17,875 nucleotides of DNA, from NCBI GenBank assembly GCA_030744095.1, contig JASLRF010000364.1, positions 1 to 17,875 on the forward strand, given 5' to 3'. The position numbers and the translations under genes were made by a program. Under the pieces are notes generated by a model that searched no databases, was not told the DNA's origin, and worked only from the letters and a program-made list of their open reading frames with translations. This document shows, one piece after another, positions 1-8,202 of the stretch; the first letter of the stretch is position 1; each line of letters begins with the position of its first letter. This stretch comes from Pirellulaceae bacterium (lineage in GTDB: Bacteria; Planctomycetota; Planctomycetia; Pirellulales; Pirellulaceae).

Positions 1-2
1 AG

Positions 3-158
3 GGCATAATCTTTGATGAATTCACAGAGTCGAGCCCAGCCTGGTCCTCCTATGCGGACGCATTCCAAGTGGTCGCCGCCGAATTGGGGGACGATGCCGC
101 CGTGATGGGAGCCGCTGCCTGGGCACGCAAACTGACACAACAATCCGCCAAGAAATAG
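3..158 (+). CDS. ROK-family sugar kinase, C-terminal fragment
   Basis: This is the last 51 codons of a gene that begins before the window. The frame runs open from base 3 to a TAG at 156-158. The visible end contains ELGDDAAVMGAAAWAR, which resembles the conserved C-terminal segment of ROK proteins such as glucokinase and related sugar kinases (usual form ELGDDAALxGAAxLA). The ATP site, the sugar-binding residues and the zinc motif of the family lie outside the window, so the substrate cannot be read. The next gene starts 44 bases downstream on the same strand, and co-transcription is possible. Polyphosphate glucokinases are also ROK proteins, so the ppx-ppk1 neighbours make a polyphosphate-dependent enzyme worth considering. 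An ordinary ATP glucokinase or a ROK regulator remains equally possible. Confidence 0.7.
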   Translation, partial: GIIFDEFTESSPAWSSYADAFQVVAAELGDDAAVMGAAAWARKLTQQSAKK

Positions 159-202
159 AAGCCCGTTGCAAGAATATCGTCCCAAAAGTTAACGGTGATA
201 GG

Positions 203-1792
203 ATGTCTATCCCTGACTCCGAAAGCCTGAATTCCGCATCCGTTCGCACGGTACGACCAGTGGCGGTGATCGATATTGGCACGTCGTCCATTCGAATGGC
301 GATCGCCGAAATTGACGACCACGGCGGCGTCCGGACGCTTGAGACGCTCTCCCAAGCCGTCAGCTTAGGCAAGGACACGTTCACCGAGGGAGCGATCGAC
401 AAAGACACGATTGAAGACTGCGTCCGCGTGCTGAAGAGCTATAGGCAGGTCCTCGTTGAATATCAAATTGTCAACGCCGATCAGATTCGCGTCGTTGCCA
501 CCAGTGCAGTTCGTGAAGCACGCAATCGCCTGGCGTTCAACGATCGCGTCTACGTGGCAACGGGTCTCGAAGTGGAACCTCTTGATGAAGCCGAGGTTAA
601 TCGAATCACGTATCTCGGCGTTCAGCCTTTTCTACAGGCACAGCCGGCGCTATCGATCGCCAAAACGATCGTCCTGGAAGTGGGCGGAGGTAGTACCGAA
701 CTGCTGGTGGTGCGAAACAACAATGTGCTGTTTTCGCACTCCTATCGGCTGGGGTCGCTCCGTTTGCGCGAGACGCTTGAGGCATACCAGACGCCGTCGG
801 GCCAGGTTCGTGAGATCATGGCCAGTCAGATCGACCGGGTCGTCCATCAGGTTCGCGAGGATCTGAGCCCCAATGGCCAGGTGGAAATGGTGGCTTTAGG
901 TGGCGACGTCCGCTTTGCGGCGTCACAGTTAATCCCAGATTGGGAACGAAGCTCGTTGGCGCGTGTTCCGCTGGCCGCTCTGGAGGAATTCACGAACGAA
1001 ATCCTGAAGCTGTCCGAAGACGAGATTGTTCGCAAGCATCATATCAGCTTTCCAGACGCTGATACGCTAGGGCCGGCCCTGCTTACCTATGTCACGTTGG
1101 CCCGGTCTTTTGGATTGGTCAACGTCATGGTGAGCAACGCGAATCTTCGCGATGGACTGCTAAAAGAAATGGCTACGGATTCGTCCTGGAGCGAAGAGTT
1201 CGCCAATCAGATCATTCGTTCGGCGTTGGATCTCGGTGACCGTTTTGATTTTGATGAACCGCACGCGAAGCATGTTGCCGAATTATCCAAAAAGCTGTTT
1301 GCCGAGCTGCGTAACGAGCATCAGTTGGATCGGCGACATGAAGTCATTCTCTACCTGGCAGCCTTGCTGCACGAGATTGGCCTGTACGTCAGCTTTCAGA
1401 GTCATCACAAACACGCAATGTACTTGATTCGCAACAGCGAGCTATTCGGGTTGGGGAAGAAGAGCGTCCTGCTGACGGCCCTGGTGGCTCGCTACTATCG
1501 ACGCGCGTCTCCGCAGCCCAGCCACGATGGTTACTCCAGTTTGGACCGTGACGATCGTGTGACCGTCGCCAAGTTGGCAGCAATCCTCCGCGTCGCCGTG
1601 GCTTTAGACGAATCGCGCAGTCAGCGAATTGAGGACGTGCATTGCCGGCGCGATGGTAGTCGGTTGATCATCCAGGTACCGGAAGTCGATGATCTGTCAA
1701 TCGAGCAATTGGCATTGCGGCAAAGTGGATCGCTTTTCGAGGAGATCTTTGGTTTGCAGGTCCTACTGCGAACAGGAAGCGGGGCGGGATAG
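203..1792 (+). CDS. ppx: Exopolyphosphatase, Ppx/GppA family, with C-terminal HD-type domain
   Basis: Ppx releases terminal phosphate from inorganic polyphosphate, and GppA relatives also hydrolyse pppGpp to ppGpp. Both are cytoplasmic. The 529-residue length fits the long two-part Ppx form. The actin-like N-terminal half shows the phosphate-binding start AVIDIGTSS (about 21-29), ATSAVREARN (99-108), the region that normally reads GxEEARLxYxGV, here DEAEVNRITYLGV (128-140), and EVGGGSTE (159-166). The C-terminal half is HD-like: HAKHVAEL (354-361), LLHEIG (388-393) and HHKHAMYLI (401-409) match the usual LLHDIG and HHKHSxYLI blocks. The EEAR motif is changed to EVNR, but its leading acid (E131) is kept. 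The start at 203 lies 20 codons before the first motif, and no strong Shine-Dalgarno is visible. It is followed after six bases by ppk1, so the two opposing polyphosphate enzymes are almost certainly one transcript. Ppx is more likely than GppA because of that neighbour. Confidence 0.9.
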   Translation: MSIPDSESLNSASVRTVRPVAVIDIGTSSIRMAIAEIDDHGGVRTLETLSQAVSLGKDTFTEGAIDKDTIEDCVRVLKSYRQVLVEYQIVNADQIRVVATSAVREARNRLAFNDRVYVATGLEVEPLDEAEVNRITYLGVQPFLQAQPALSIAKTIVLEVGGGSTELLVVRNNNVLFSHSYRLGSLRLRETLEAYQTPSGQVREIMASQIDRVVHQVREDLSPNGQVEMVALGGDVRFAASQLIPDWERSSLARVPLAALEEFTNEILKLSEDEIVRKHHISFPDADTLGPALLTYVTLARSFGLVNVMVSNANLRDGLLKEMATDSSWSEEFANQIIRSALDLGDRFDFDEPHAKHVAELSKKLFAELRNEHQLDRRHEVILYLAALLHEIGLYVSFQSHHKHAMYLIRNSELFGLGKKSVLLTALVARYYRRASPQPSHDGYSSLDRDDRVTVAKLAAILRVAVALDESRSQRIEDVHCRRDGSRLIIQVPEVDDLSIEQLALRQSGSLFEEIFGLQVLLRTGSGAG

Positions 1793-1798
1793 AAAGGG

Positions 1799-3907
1799 AT
1801 GGCTAAGAAAGAGGCAAGATTTCTGAATCGCGAACTGAGCTGGCTGGAATTCAATCAACGCGTTCTGGACGAAGCGTGCGCCGTCGAGACTCCGTTGCTC
1901 GAACGGCTCAAGTTTCTGGCAATCACCGGCTCGAACTTAGATGAGTTTTTCATGGTCCGTGTCGGCGGGTTGCAGATTCTCTGCGATGCCGGAACGAACA
2001 CGCGTGATCCCGCAGGTATGACGCCTACACAGCAGCTACGTGCGATCGAGACACGTGTCAGCCGAATGATGGTCGAGCAGTACACGTGCTTTCAGGAAAT
2101 CGAAGCGGGGTTGGCCGATAAAGGAATTCGCCGCGTCCTACCCGGCCAAATGAACGATCGCCAACGCGATATCGCCGAGCAAGTGTTCTTGAACGAGATA
2201 TTTCCCATTCTGACGCCTATTGCGGTAACTGGCCGAGAGGACTTTCCGCAACTGGTCAATCACACATTGAACATCTGCGTCAGGCTTGCCGCCGTCGAGG
2301 ATAGTAACGCGTCAGGGCGTTTTGCGGTGATTCCGTTTGGTCGCATTGGCCGGCGTTTTCTCACTTTGCATTCGATGAGTGGCTATTCCTATTCGCTGGT
2401 CGAGGATACTGTCGCGGACTTTATCGGGCATTTTTTTCCTGGCGAAACAGTCGAAGAGTGCGTGCCCTTTCGGATTACTCTCAACGCCGATATTGCCTTT
2501 CGCGACGACACGGCGTCTGACTTGCTGGCCGACATGGAGAGTTTCTTGGAGGCACGCAAGACCGGCGATTGCGTGCGCCTGGAGATTTCGGATCGCGCTG
2601 GTCTGGCGATCAAAGAGTTCTTGCAAGAGGCGTTACAAGCCAATTCCGAGACTATCAGTTTGCCTGGCCCGATTGGGCTGACGGACTTCATGCAGTTAAC
2701 GGGTTTGTCCGGATTCGAAGAGCTGAAGATACCTTCCTGGCCACCGCAGCCATCACCGGAGATTGATCCCACCGTCAAGATGTTCGACGTAATCGCGCAA
2801 AAGGACATTCTCTTGTGCCATCCGTTTGATAGCTTCGACCCGGTAGTGCGGCTGATCGAGGAAGCCGCTGTTGACCCTGATGTGCTGGCGATCAAGCAAA
2901 CGCTGTATCGGACCAGTCGGACAAGCCCAGTTGTGAAGGCGCTCGGCGAAGCTGCGAAACAGGGAAAGTATGTGACCGTGATCGTCGAGCTGAAAGCGCG
3001 GTTTGATGAAGCTCGAAACATCAGCTGGGCGAAATGGCTCGAACAGTGTGGTGTGCAGGTCATCTATGGTGTAAAGGGGTTGAAGACCCATGCTAAGATC
3101 TGTTTGATCGTGCGGCGTGAACCGCATGGCATCCGCCGTTATATGCACTTCGGCACTGGTAACTACAACGAAGCAACCGCGCGTTTGTACAGTGACATCA
3201 GCCTGTTGACCTGCAACGACGAACTGGGTGCGGACGCCACCAGTTTTCTGCACGCGGTAACTGGCTATTCGCAGCCGCAAGAGTTTCGAAAAATCGAAGC
3301 TGCGCCGATCGGGCTCCGCGAGCGCGTGTTGGAGATGATCGAAGCGGAAACCAAACGTCGGCAGCAAGGGCAAAAGGCCCACATTGCCGTGAAAGTGAAT
3401 TCGCTGGCCGACCCGCAAGTGATTGAAGCACTGTATGCTGCCTCTAAGGCCGGTGTAACGATCAAACTCAATGTGCGCGGAATCTGTTGCCTGCGACCGG
3501 GTGTGCCCGGGTTGAGTGAGAACATCGAAGTGATCAGCATCGTGGACAGGTTTTTGGAGCACGCGCGTGTGTTCTACTTCTATCATGGCGGCGACGAACG
3601 CGTCTTTATCTCCAGCGCGGATTGGATGCCGCGTAATCTAGATCGTCGCATCGAGTTGCTGGTTCCGATCGACGGGGCCGCCGCCCGACGTCGTTTGATC
3701 TCCATTCTGGACACGTACTTTCGTGACAATGTGAAAGCACACCGCCTGCTTGCCGATGGCAGTTACGAGTTGCCTTCACATGGCAACGCGGTACCGATCC
3801 GATCACAAGAGGTCTTGTTTCAGGAATCCCGCGAAGCGGTCCGGCAAGCTGCCCTAGAACAACGAACTACATTTGAACCACACCGCGCGCCGAATGCCTC
3901 TGATTGA
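1799..3907 (+). CDS. ppk1: Polyphosphate kinase 1
   Basis: Ppk1 reversibly moves the gamma phosphate of ATP onto inorganic polyphosphate. The 702 residues match the family length. The N-terminal domain opens with the signature RFLNRELSWLEFNQRVLDEA (7-26). The two phospholipase-D-like catalytic domains carry the expected histidines: LKTHAK (428-433), where H431 is the counterpart of the phosphorylated His435 of E. coli, H450 in MHFGTGNYNEATARLYSD, and H588 in RFLEHARVFYF, matching E. coli His592. KQTLYR (366-371) and ELKARFDEARN (397-407) are also present. No key residue is missing. The ATG at 1799 follows the ppx stop by six bases, with AAAGGG directly abutting it. The signature begins within seven residues, so a much later start is unlikely. 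It is followed by the SixA-type gene, forming a polyphosphate and phosphohistidine cluster. Confidence 0.97.
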   Translation: MAKKEARFLNRELSWLEFNQRVLDEACAVETPLLERLKFLAITGSNLDEFFMVRVGGLQILCDAGTNTRDPAGMTPTQQLRAIETRVSRMMVEQYTCFQEIEAGLADKGIRRVLPGQMNDRQRDIAEQVFLNEIFPILTPIAVTGREDFPQLVNHTLNICVRLAAVEDSNASGRFAVIPFGRIGRRFLTLHSMSGYSYSLVEDTVADFIGHFFPGETVEECVPFRITLNADIAFRDDTASDLLADMESFLEARKTGDCVRLEISDRAGLAIKEFLQEALQANSETISLPGPIGLTDFMQLTGLSGFEELKIPSWPPQPSPEIDPTVKMFDVIAQKDILLCHPFDSFDPVVRLIEEAAVDPDVLAIKQTLYRTSRTSPVVKALGEAAKQGKYVTVIVELKARFDEARNISWAKWLEQCGVQVIYGVKGLKTHAKICLIVRREPHGIRRYMHFGTGNYNEATARLYSDISLLTCNDELGADATSFLHAVTGYSQPQEFRKIEAAPIGLRERVLEMIEAETKRRQQGQKAHIAVKVNSLADPQVIEALYAASKAGVTIKLNVRGICCLRPGVPGLSENIEVISIVDRFLEHARVFYFYHGGDERVFISSADWMPRNLDRRIELLVPIDGAAARRRLISILDTYFRDNVKAHRLLADGSYELPSHGNAVPIRSQEVLFQESREAVRQAALEQRTTFEPHRAPNASD

Positions 3908-3948
3908 GCTGTTCGCCGCCTACCACCCACGACGACGGTCCACCCTCC

Positions 3949-4443
3949 ATGAAAACCCTCCTGCTGCTGCGGCACGCAAAATCGAGTTGGTCTCAAGAGG
4001 ATCAACGCGATCATGATCGCTCTTTGAATGCACGAGGCAAACGCGATGCGCCACACATTGGGCAGTTGCTCAAGACGCAGGGGCTCATCCCCGATCTGAT
4101 TCTCAGCTCAACTGCAAAGAGAGCGCTGAAAACCACACAGAGAGTTGTTGCAGGAGGCGAGCTGGCGGCCCCAGTCGAGGAGCTTCAAGAGTTCTATTTG
4201 GCACCACCAGCCACCTACATTGAAGTCCTTCAACAGCAGAACGGTGACGTCGAGTGCATTCTAGTGGTTGGACACAATCCGGGGATCGAAGAGCTGTCGC
4301 ACCAGCTCACGGAGCAGGCTAAACGGTTTCCAACGGGGGCGCTCGCCCAGGTTGAATTGGACATCGATCAGTGGGGTGAATTGTCGCTTGATTCCCCGGG
4401 CAGCCTGCGAAATATCTGGTACCCGCGGCAGTTGAAAAGTTGA
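3949..4443 (+). CDS. sixA: SixA-type phosphohistidine phosphatase (histidine phosphatase superfamily)
   Basis: This is a 164-residue single-domain protein of the histidine phosphatase (phosphoglycerate-mutase-like) superfamily. SixA of E. coli removes phosphate from phosphohistidine, first described on ArcB and later linked to PtsNTR. The catalytic LLRHAKSSW lies at residues 5-13 with the nucleophile H8, followed by DHDRSLNARGKRDAP (21-35), and the second histidine is in VVGHNPGIEEL. These blocks are those of SixA rather than of phosphoglycerate mutases. I chose the ATG at 3949. A TTG at 3904 would overlap the ppk1 stop and add 15 residues of poor, Pro/Thr-rich sequence before the first beta strand. 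The gap after ppk1 is 41 bases, so it is probably in the same operon. The substrate is unknown, and the neighbourhood suggests a phosphate-metabolism role, which is inference. Confidence 0.88.
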   Translation: MKTLLLLRHAKSSWSQEDQRDHDRSLNARGKRDAPHIGQLLKTQGLIPDLILSSTAKRALKTTQRVVAGGELAAPVEELQEFYLAPPATYIEVLQQQNGDVECILVVGHNPGIEELSHQLTEQAKRFPTGALAQVELDIDQWGELSLDSPGSLRNIWYPRQLKS

Positions 4444-4506
4444 TATTTGCGCCCGCCCTCTGACCTGAATGAGACATGTCCTTTTTGTCGTCTCGTGTTT
4501 TGTTGA

Positions 4507-4577
4507 TCACGCAAAGGCGCAAAGGCGCGAAGGAAAGGACGATCGCGCCGAAATGATCTCTTTGCGCCTTTGCGTGA
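4507..4577. repeat. Inverted repeat with 18-bp arms and 8-bp tandem units
   Basis: The left arm (4507-4524) and right arm (4560-4577) are perfect reverse complements of 18 bases, for example CACGCAAAGGCGCAAAG against CTTTGCGCCTTTGCGTG, with a 35-base centre. The left arm is the start of three tandem 8-mers, CGCAAAGG, CGCAAAGG and CGCGAAGG (4510-4533). A second, mutually exclusive hairpin pairs GGCGCGA (4524-4530) with TCGCGCC (4543-4549). Translation gives peptides like AKAQRRE and SLRLCVS, which I recall as spurious proteins in many bacterial genomes carrying a dispersed hairpin repeat. No T-run follows, so a simple terminator is less likely. It may be a REP-like or MITE-like dispersed element, but I cannot count copies from one window. 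Confidence 0.75.
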
Positions 4578-4794
4578 GTCTTCCGCTATTCCACTTTGCA
4601 GATTTGAATTGTCGGCAGCTTTGGAGGTTGAGTTGGGATATTGCATTGTTCACTCGTGCCTCGTCTTGGTGTTGCGTGTCCAATAAAGTACAAGAACACG
4701 GTAGGTCACGCTTGGCGGGACTGGGGCAATAACGAGGTACTTCTCGACGGATACTGCATATCAACCCGTAGGCATGGCGAACCAGCGGTCGCGC

Positions 4795-4823
4795 TTGCAC
4801 TTGTTCGTTGCTCTTTGAATAAT
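4795..4823 (+). promoter_or_regulatory. Possible sigma-70-type promoter for ggt
   Basis: TTGCAC (4795-4800), a 17-base spacer and AATAAT (4818-4823) resemble a housekeeping promoter. The -10 matches 5 of 6 and the -35 only 3 of 6. The -10 overlaps the ATG at 4822, so transcription would begin a little further downstream. This fits use of the ATG at 4882 and argues against the longer ORF start. It is a weak prediction. Confidence 0.25.
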
Positions 4824-4881
4824 GGCAACCAGGATGGCCGCCCCCATCCAAGTCACTACTTCTCACACGAACGGGTTTTCT

Positions 4882-6588
4882 ATGAAGCAACCTCGCCTCT
4901 GTTGGTCGATACTGGCGTCGTTTTCCCTAATCACGTTCCTGTCGCTTCATGTTCCGTGTTTTGCCGCGACATCGTGGAATGACCAAGGCATGGTTGCCAC
5001 CGTACATCCGTTAGCAACCAAAGCCGGTGTCAACGCGCTGCGCAGCGGCGGCAACGCGGTGGACGCGGCCGTTGCGGCTGCCCTCACACTAGGAGTGGTT
5101 GACGGCCACAATTCGGGTATCGGGGGCGGGTGTTTCATTCTGATTCGGAGCGCAGATGGGACGTTTGCGGCCATCGATGGTCGTGAAACCGCGCCCGCAA
5201 GAGCGCATCGCGACATGTACCTGCGAGACGGCAAGCCGCAGCCGCAACTGAGCAAAATGGGTGCTCTAGCTTCCGGAACTCCGGGGGCCATTGCTGCCTA
5301 TGACTTGGCACTACGAAGACACGGTCGGCTCGAACTAGCCAGGCTGCTGCTTCCTGCCGCGGAAATCGCCGAGAATGGTTTTCCCATCGATCGACCGTAT
5401 GCCGCCGATCTGAAGGCGACGGCGAAGTTGTTGGCCCGCTTCCCTGGTACAGCTGCCGTCTTGCTCAAGTCTGACGGCACAACATATGTCGAAGGCGAGG
5501 TGCTTAAACTGACCGATCTGGCCAAGACCTACCGCAGAATCGCTGCGCACGGGACCAAGTGGTTTTACCACGGACCGATCGCTGCCGCAGTCGATCGTTG
5601 GATGGCAGCCAACGGCGGAATCCTGTCACGTGAGGACTTTGCCGCCTACCGAGCGCGCGAACGAACGCCTTTAACGACGACCTATCGCGACGTTACCGTC
5701 ATCGGGTTTCCACCGCCGAGCTCCGGCGGCATCCATGTAGCGCAGATGTTGCAGATGCTCGAACAGTTTAACCTTCGCCAAATGTACGAGGCGGATCGAG
5801 CGCAGTTTGTGCATGTCGTAGCAGAAGCCATGAAGCTGGCGTTCGCGGACCGAGCGCACTGGCTGGGTGATGCTGACTTCGCCCCTGTGCCCAAAGGTCT
5901 GATCGACAGGAAGTACACCGCCGATTTGGCCCAACGCATCAATGTTGCAAGAGTCACCGGCATCGCAGCTCATGGTATGCCACCAGCGGCCACGAGCGAC
6001 GTCTTTGGTCGCAAGCACACCACGCATATCGCAGCCGCTGATGCGGACGGCAATTGGGTGGCGATCACGGCGACAGTCAACACAACGTTCGGTTCCAAGG
6101 TGATCGTGCCAGGTACGGGCATCGTCATGAATAACGAAATGGACGATTTTTCCATTCAGCCCGGTGTGCCGAACGCTTTCGGCTTGATTGGTGCCGAGGC
6201 CAACGCGGTGGCACCGGGCAAACGGCCATTGTCAAGCATGAGCCCTACGATCGTGTTGCGCGACGGTCAGCCGATCCTGACGTTGGGGGCGGCAGGCGGT
6301 CCCACCATTATCAACCAGGTATTGCTGGGGATCATTCGCCGACTTGATCTGCAGCAAGATCTCGAACATGCACTGGCCGCACCCCGATTTCATCATCAGT
6401 GGCGACCGGACACATTGAAAGTGGAGAGCGATTTCTCCAAGACGGTATTGGACTCACTGAAGCGTCGAGGCCACAAGTTAAAGGTTGTAAAACGCATCGG
6501 CGTGACACAAGCAATCGATCAGAGCTCGGCTGGCCGATTCCATGGAGTGCACGATCCGCGGGTCCCAGGAAATGCTGCCGGGCCGTAG
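4882..6588 (+). CDS. ggt: Gamma-glutamyltransferase (gamma-glutamyltranspeptidase), exported
   Basis: GGT cleaves or transfers the gamma-glutamyl group of glutathione and related compounds, normally in the periplasm or outside the cell. The precursor self-cleaves into two subunits. I start it at the ATG at 4882 (568 residues) because this M begins a classic signal peptide: MKQPR, a hydrophobic stretch, then CFA-A at about 26-29. The in-frame ATG at 4822 would bury it under 20 extra residues. Visible family motifs are NSGIGGGCF (77-85), RETAPA (101-106, alpha-carboxylate binding), ASGTPGA, PPPSSGGIH, and the processing site HTTH, with T380 as expected nucleophile and new N-terminus of the small subunit. 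NTTFG, the lid-loop segment MDDFSIQPGVPNAFG, PLSSMSP and GGPTIIN follow. Having a lid loop makes it E. coli-type rather than Bacillus-type. All catalytic blocks are present. It is separated from sixA by 438 bases, so it is a separate unit. Confidence 0.93.
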   Translation: MKQPRLCWSILASFSLITFLSLHVPCFAATSWNDQGMVATVHPLATKAGVNALRSGGNAVDAAVAAALTLGVVDGHNSGIGGGCFILIRSADGTFAAIDGRETAPARAHRDMYLRDGKPQPQLSKMGALASGTPGAIAAYDLALRRHGRLELARLLLPAAEIAENGFPIDRPYAADLKATAKLLARFPGTAAVLLKSDGTTYVEGEVLKLTDLAKTYRRIAAHGTKWFYHGPIAAAVDRWMAANGGILSREDFAAYRARERTPLTTTYRDVTVIGFPPPSSGGIHVAQMLQMLEQFNLRQMYEADRAQFVHVVAEAMKLAFADRAHWLGDADFAPVPKGLIDRKYTADLAQRINVARVTGIAAHGMPPAATSDVFGRKHTTHIAAADADGNWVAITATVNTTFGSKVIVPGTGIVMNNEMDDFSIQPGVPNAFGLIGAEANAVAPGKRPLSSMSPTIVLRDGQPILTLGAAGGPTIINQVLLGIIRRLDLQQDLEHALAAPRFHHQWRPDTLKVESDFSKTVLDSLKRRGHKLKVVKRIGVTQAIDQSSAGRFHGVHDPRVPGNAAGP

Positions 6589-6645
6589 GATTAACCGCCT
6601 GAATTAGGTGACTCACGATCTGAATTCACAGCTTGGAGGACATCG

Positions 6646-8004
6646 ATGTCATTTTCGCGCAGACTACATTGCCTGGTCATACTTGTTGGGCTATTCCCTG
6701 TGTTTGGGATCGTCCCAGCCGTGTCGGCCGCGGATCGGTGGCCCGAATGGCGCGGCGCGACCGGACAGGGACATTCCACCGCGACAGGTTTACCGGTGCG
6801 ATGGAGCGAGTCCGAACATGTGGCTTGGAAGTCCAAGCTCCCGGGGCTCGGTTGGTCAACTCCCGTGGTGGAAAATGGCATCGTGTGGGTCACCACGGCG
6901 GTGGACCGGCCATCTTCGAAAGAAGACGCCAAGCGGCGTCGCAAGGCGAGCACGAATTCGCAACCGTTGACGATTTCGGAATTCGTTAGCCTGCGTGCTG
7001 TTGGCGTCGACCTGAAGACTGGCATCGTAAGGTACGACATCGAAGTGTTGAACGAAGTCGACCCGCAGATGATCCACCTTGAAAACTCATATGCCACGCC
7101 CACGCCAATCATCGACAACGGTCGTCTGTACTGTCACTTCGGGCCAGCGGGGAGTGCTTGTCTGGACGTTGCCACGGAAACGGTGTTGTGGAGCAATCGG
7201 ACGCTGCGTGTCAAACATGAAAACGGCCCCGGAAGTTCGCCCGTACTCTGGAACGATTTACTGATCATCCACTGCGATGGCATCGATCAGCAGTACATCG
7301 TGGCACTCGATACGCGAACGGGCGACATCGCCTGGAAGACCGAACGAGCCGGCGAGCTCAAGGAGAATCCCCAACAACGGAAAGCCTATGCGACACCGCT
7401 GGTAACCGACGTCAATGGCTCGCCGCAAGTGATTTCGCCCGCTGCAGATTGGCTGTACGGTTATCACCCTCAAAGCGGTAAGGAACTGTGGCGAGTGAAT
7501 TACGGTCAGCTTGGGTTTTCCAACGCAGCGCGACCGGTGGTCGGCCACGGTCTGATCTACACTTGCACGGGCTTCATGAAATCAGAATTGCTCGCGGTGC
7601 GCGTGGACGGGCGCGGGGACACACCACAAGCCCAAGTAGTCTGGCGTTTCAAGAAGCAAGTGCCCAACGTGGCATCGCCGTTATTGGTTGGTGACGAGCT
7701 CTATTTCGCTTCTGACAAAGGAGTCGCCACTTGCATCAATGCCAAGACCGGCGAATTGCACTGGGCCGAGAGAATCGGTTCGCGTTTTTGGGCATCACCG
7801 ATTTATGCTGACGGGCGAATCTACTTCTTTGACCGCGACGCGACTACGACTGTCGTCGCACCGGCAACGAAGTTCCACCAGCTGGCGGTCAATAAGTTGG
7901 AAGGCACAATGCTGGCGGGCGCCGCGGTTGTTGACGGGGCGATCATTCTGCGCACAGATCAAGCGCTGTATCGCATTAATCAAGATGTTGATGGCAGCGA
8001 GTAA
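6646..8004 (+). CDS. Exported PQQ-like beta-propeller repeat protein
   Basis: This is a 452-residue protein with an N-terminal signal peptide: MSFSRRLHC, a hydrophobic core, then AVSA-AD with cleavage expected after residue 28. The mature protein opens with RWPEWRGATGQGHS, a hallmark of the large planctomycete family of BamB-like propeller proteins. Repeated blades of the form (L/V)DxxTGxxxW are visible, for example VDLKTGIVRYDIEV, ALDTRTGDIAWKTE, YHPQSGKELWRVNY and CINAKTGELHWAERIG. These give a PQQ/WD-like fold, though a bound PQQ cofactor or dehydrogenase activity is not implied. GGAGGA at 6635-6640 sits five bases before the ATG and fixes the start. It lies 57 bases after ggt on the same strand, so the two may be co-transcribed. 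Its cellular role is unknown; scaffold or ligand-binding functions in the periplasm are the usual guess. Confidence 0.85.
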   Translation: MSFSRRLHCLVILVGLFPVFGIVPAVSAADRWPEWRGATGQGHSTATGLPVRWSESEHVAWKSKLPGLGWSTPVVENGIVWVTTAVDRPSSKEDAKRRRKASTNSQPLTISEFVSLRAVGVDLKTGIVRYDIEVLNEVDPQMIHLENSYATPTPIIDNGRLYCHFGPAGSACLDVATETVLWSNRTLRVKHENGPGSSPVLWNDLLIIHCDGIDQQYIVALDTRTGDIAWKTERAGELKENPQQRKAYATPLVTDVNGSPQVISPAADWLYGYHPQSGKELWRVNYGQLGFSNAARPVVGHGLIYTCTGFMKSELLAVRVDGRGDTPQAQVVWRFKKQVPNVASPLLVGDELYFASDKGVATCINAKTGELHWAERIGSRFWASPIYADGRIYFFDRDATTTVVAPATKFHQLAVNKLEGTMLAGAAVVDGAIILRTDQALYRINQDVDGSE

Positions 8005-8075
8005 AGGGCAGGGGGAGTGACCGTCCGCCACAACCGTCTTGACTCGCGCGATCCCACCTTCGCTTGATGCGTTCT

Positions 8076-8091
8076 GCCTCGCGGTCGAGGC
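8076..8091. terminator. Small GC hairpin after the beta-propeller gene
   Basis: GCCTCG (8076-8081) pairs perfectly with CGAGGC (8086-8091) around a CGGT tetraloop. It lies 71 bases after the propeller stop and before the PilZ gene. No T-tract follows, so this is at best a weak or factor-assisted terminator. The rest of 8005-8202 shows nothing firm. Confidence 0.25.
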
Positions 8092-8202
8092 TCATCGATG
8101 CAGTTGTATTACGTTGGACGTATCCTTTGGCAGTGTATCGACATCGTTGCGTGACGAATGTGAAACCCAGCGCCGTGGAGTTCAGACAAACGGATATGTC
8201 CA

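Larger units (their letters stand above)
4444..4881. other. Intergenic region between sixA and ggt
   Basis: This 438-base gap has no convincing gene. ORFs of 87-127 codons cross it on both strands. Their peptides (for example HAKAQRREGKD and LRLCVSLPLF) are the kind of sequence produced by translating a hairpin repeat, and none has a recognisable domain. The gap holds the inverted repeat at 4507-4577 and, at its right end, a weak promoter-like pair for ggt (4795-4823). In 4578-4794 I see nothing specific. Confidence 0.6.

Noticed and set aside
2114..2121. GCCGATAA inside ppk1
   Set aside because: It is a perfect sigma-28 -10 match but lies in the coding sequence (codons for L-A-D-K), has no -35 at proper spacing, and no gene start is near.
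2753..3586. A 277-codon minus-strand ORF inside ppk1
   Set aside because: It is antisense to the Ppk1 catalytic domains, which contain all expected histidines.
4508..4576. CRISPR or transposon end
   Set aside because: There is only one inverted pair and three 8-base units, with no spacers, cas genes or transposase in the window.
4822..4881. Upstream start for gamma-glutamyltransferase
   Set aside because: It would place 20 residues before a classic signal peptide, and a possible -10 box overlaps this ATG.
4469..4982. ORFs on both strands in the gap before ggt
   Set aside because: They arise from the inverted repeat or run out of frame into ggt, with no ribosome site or domain.
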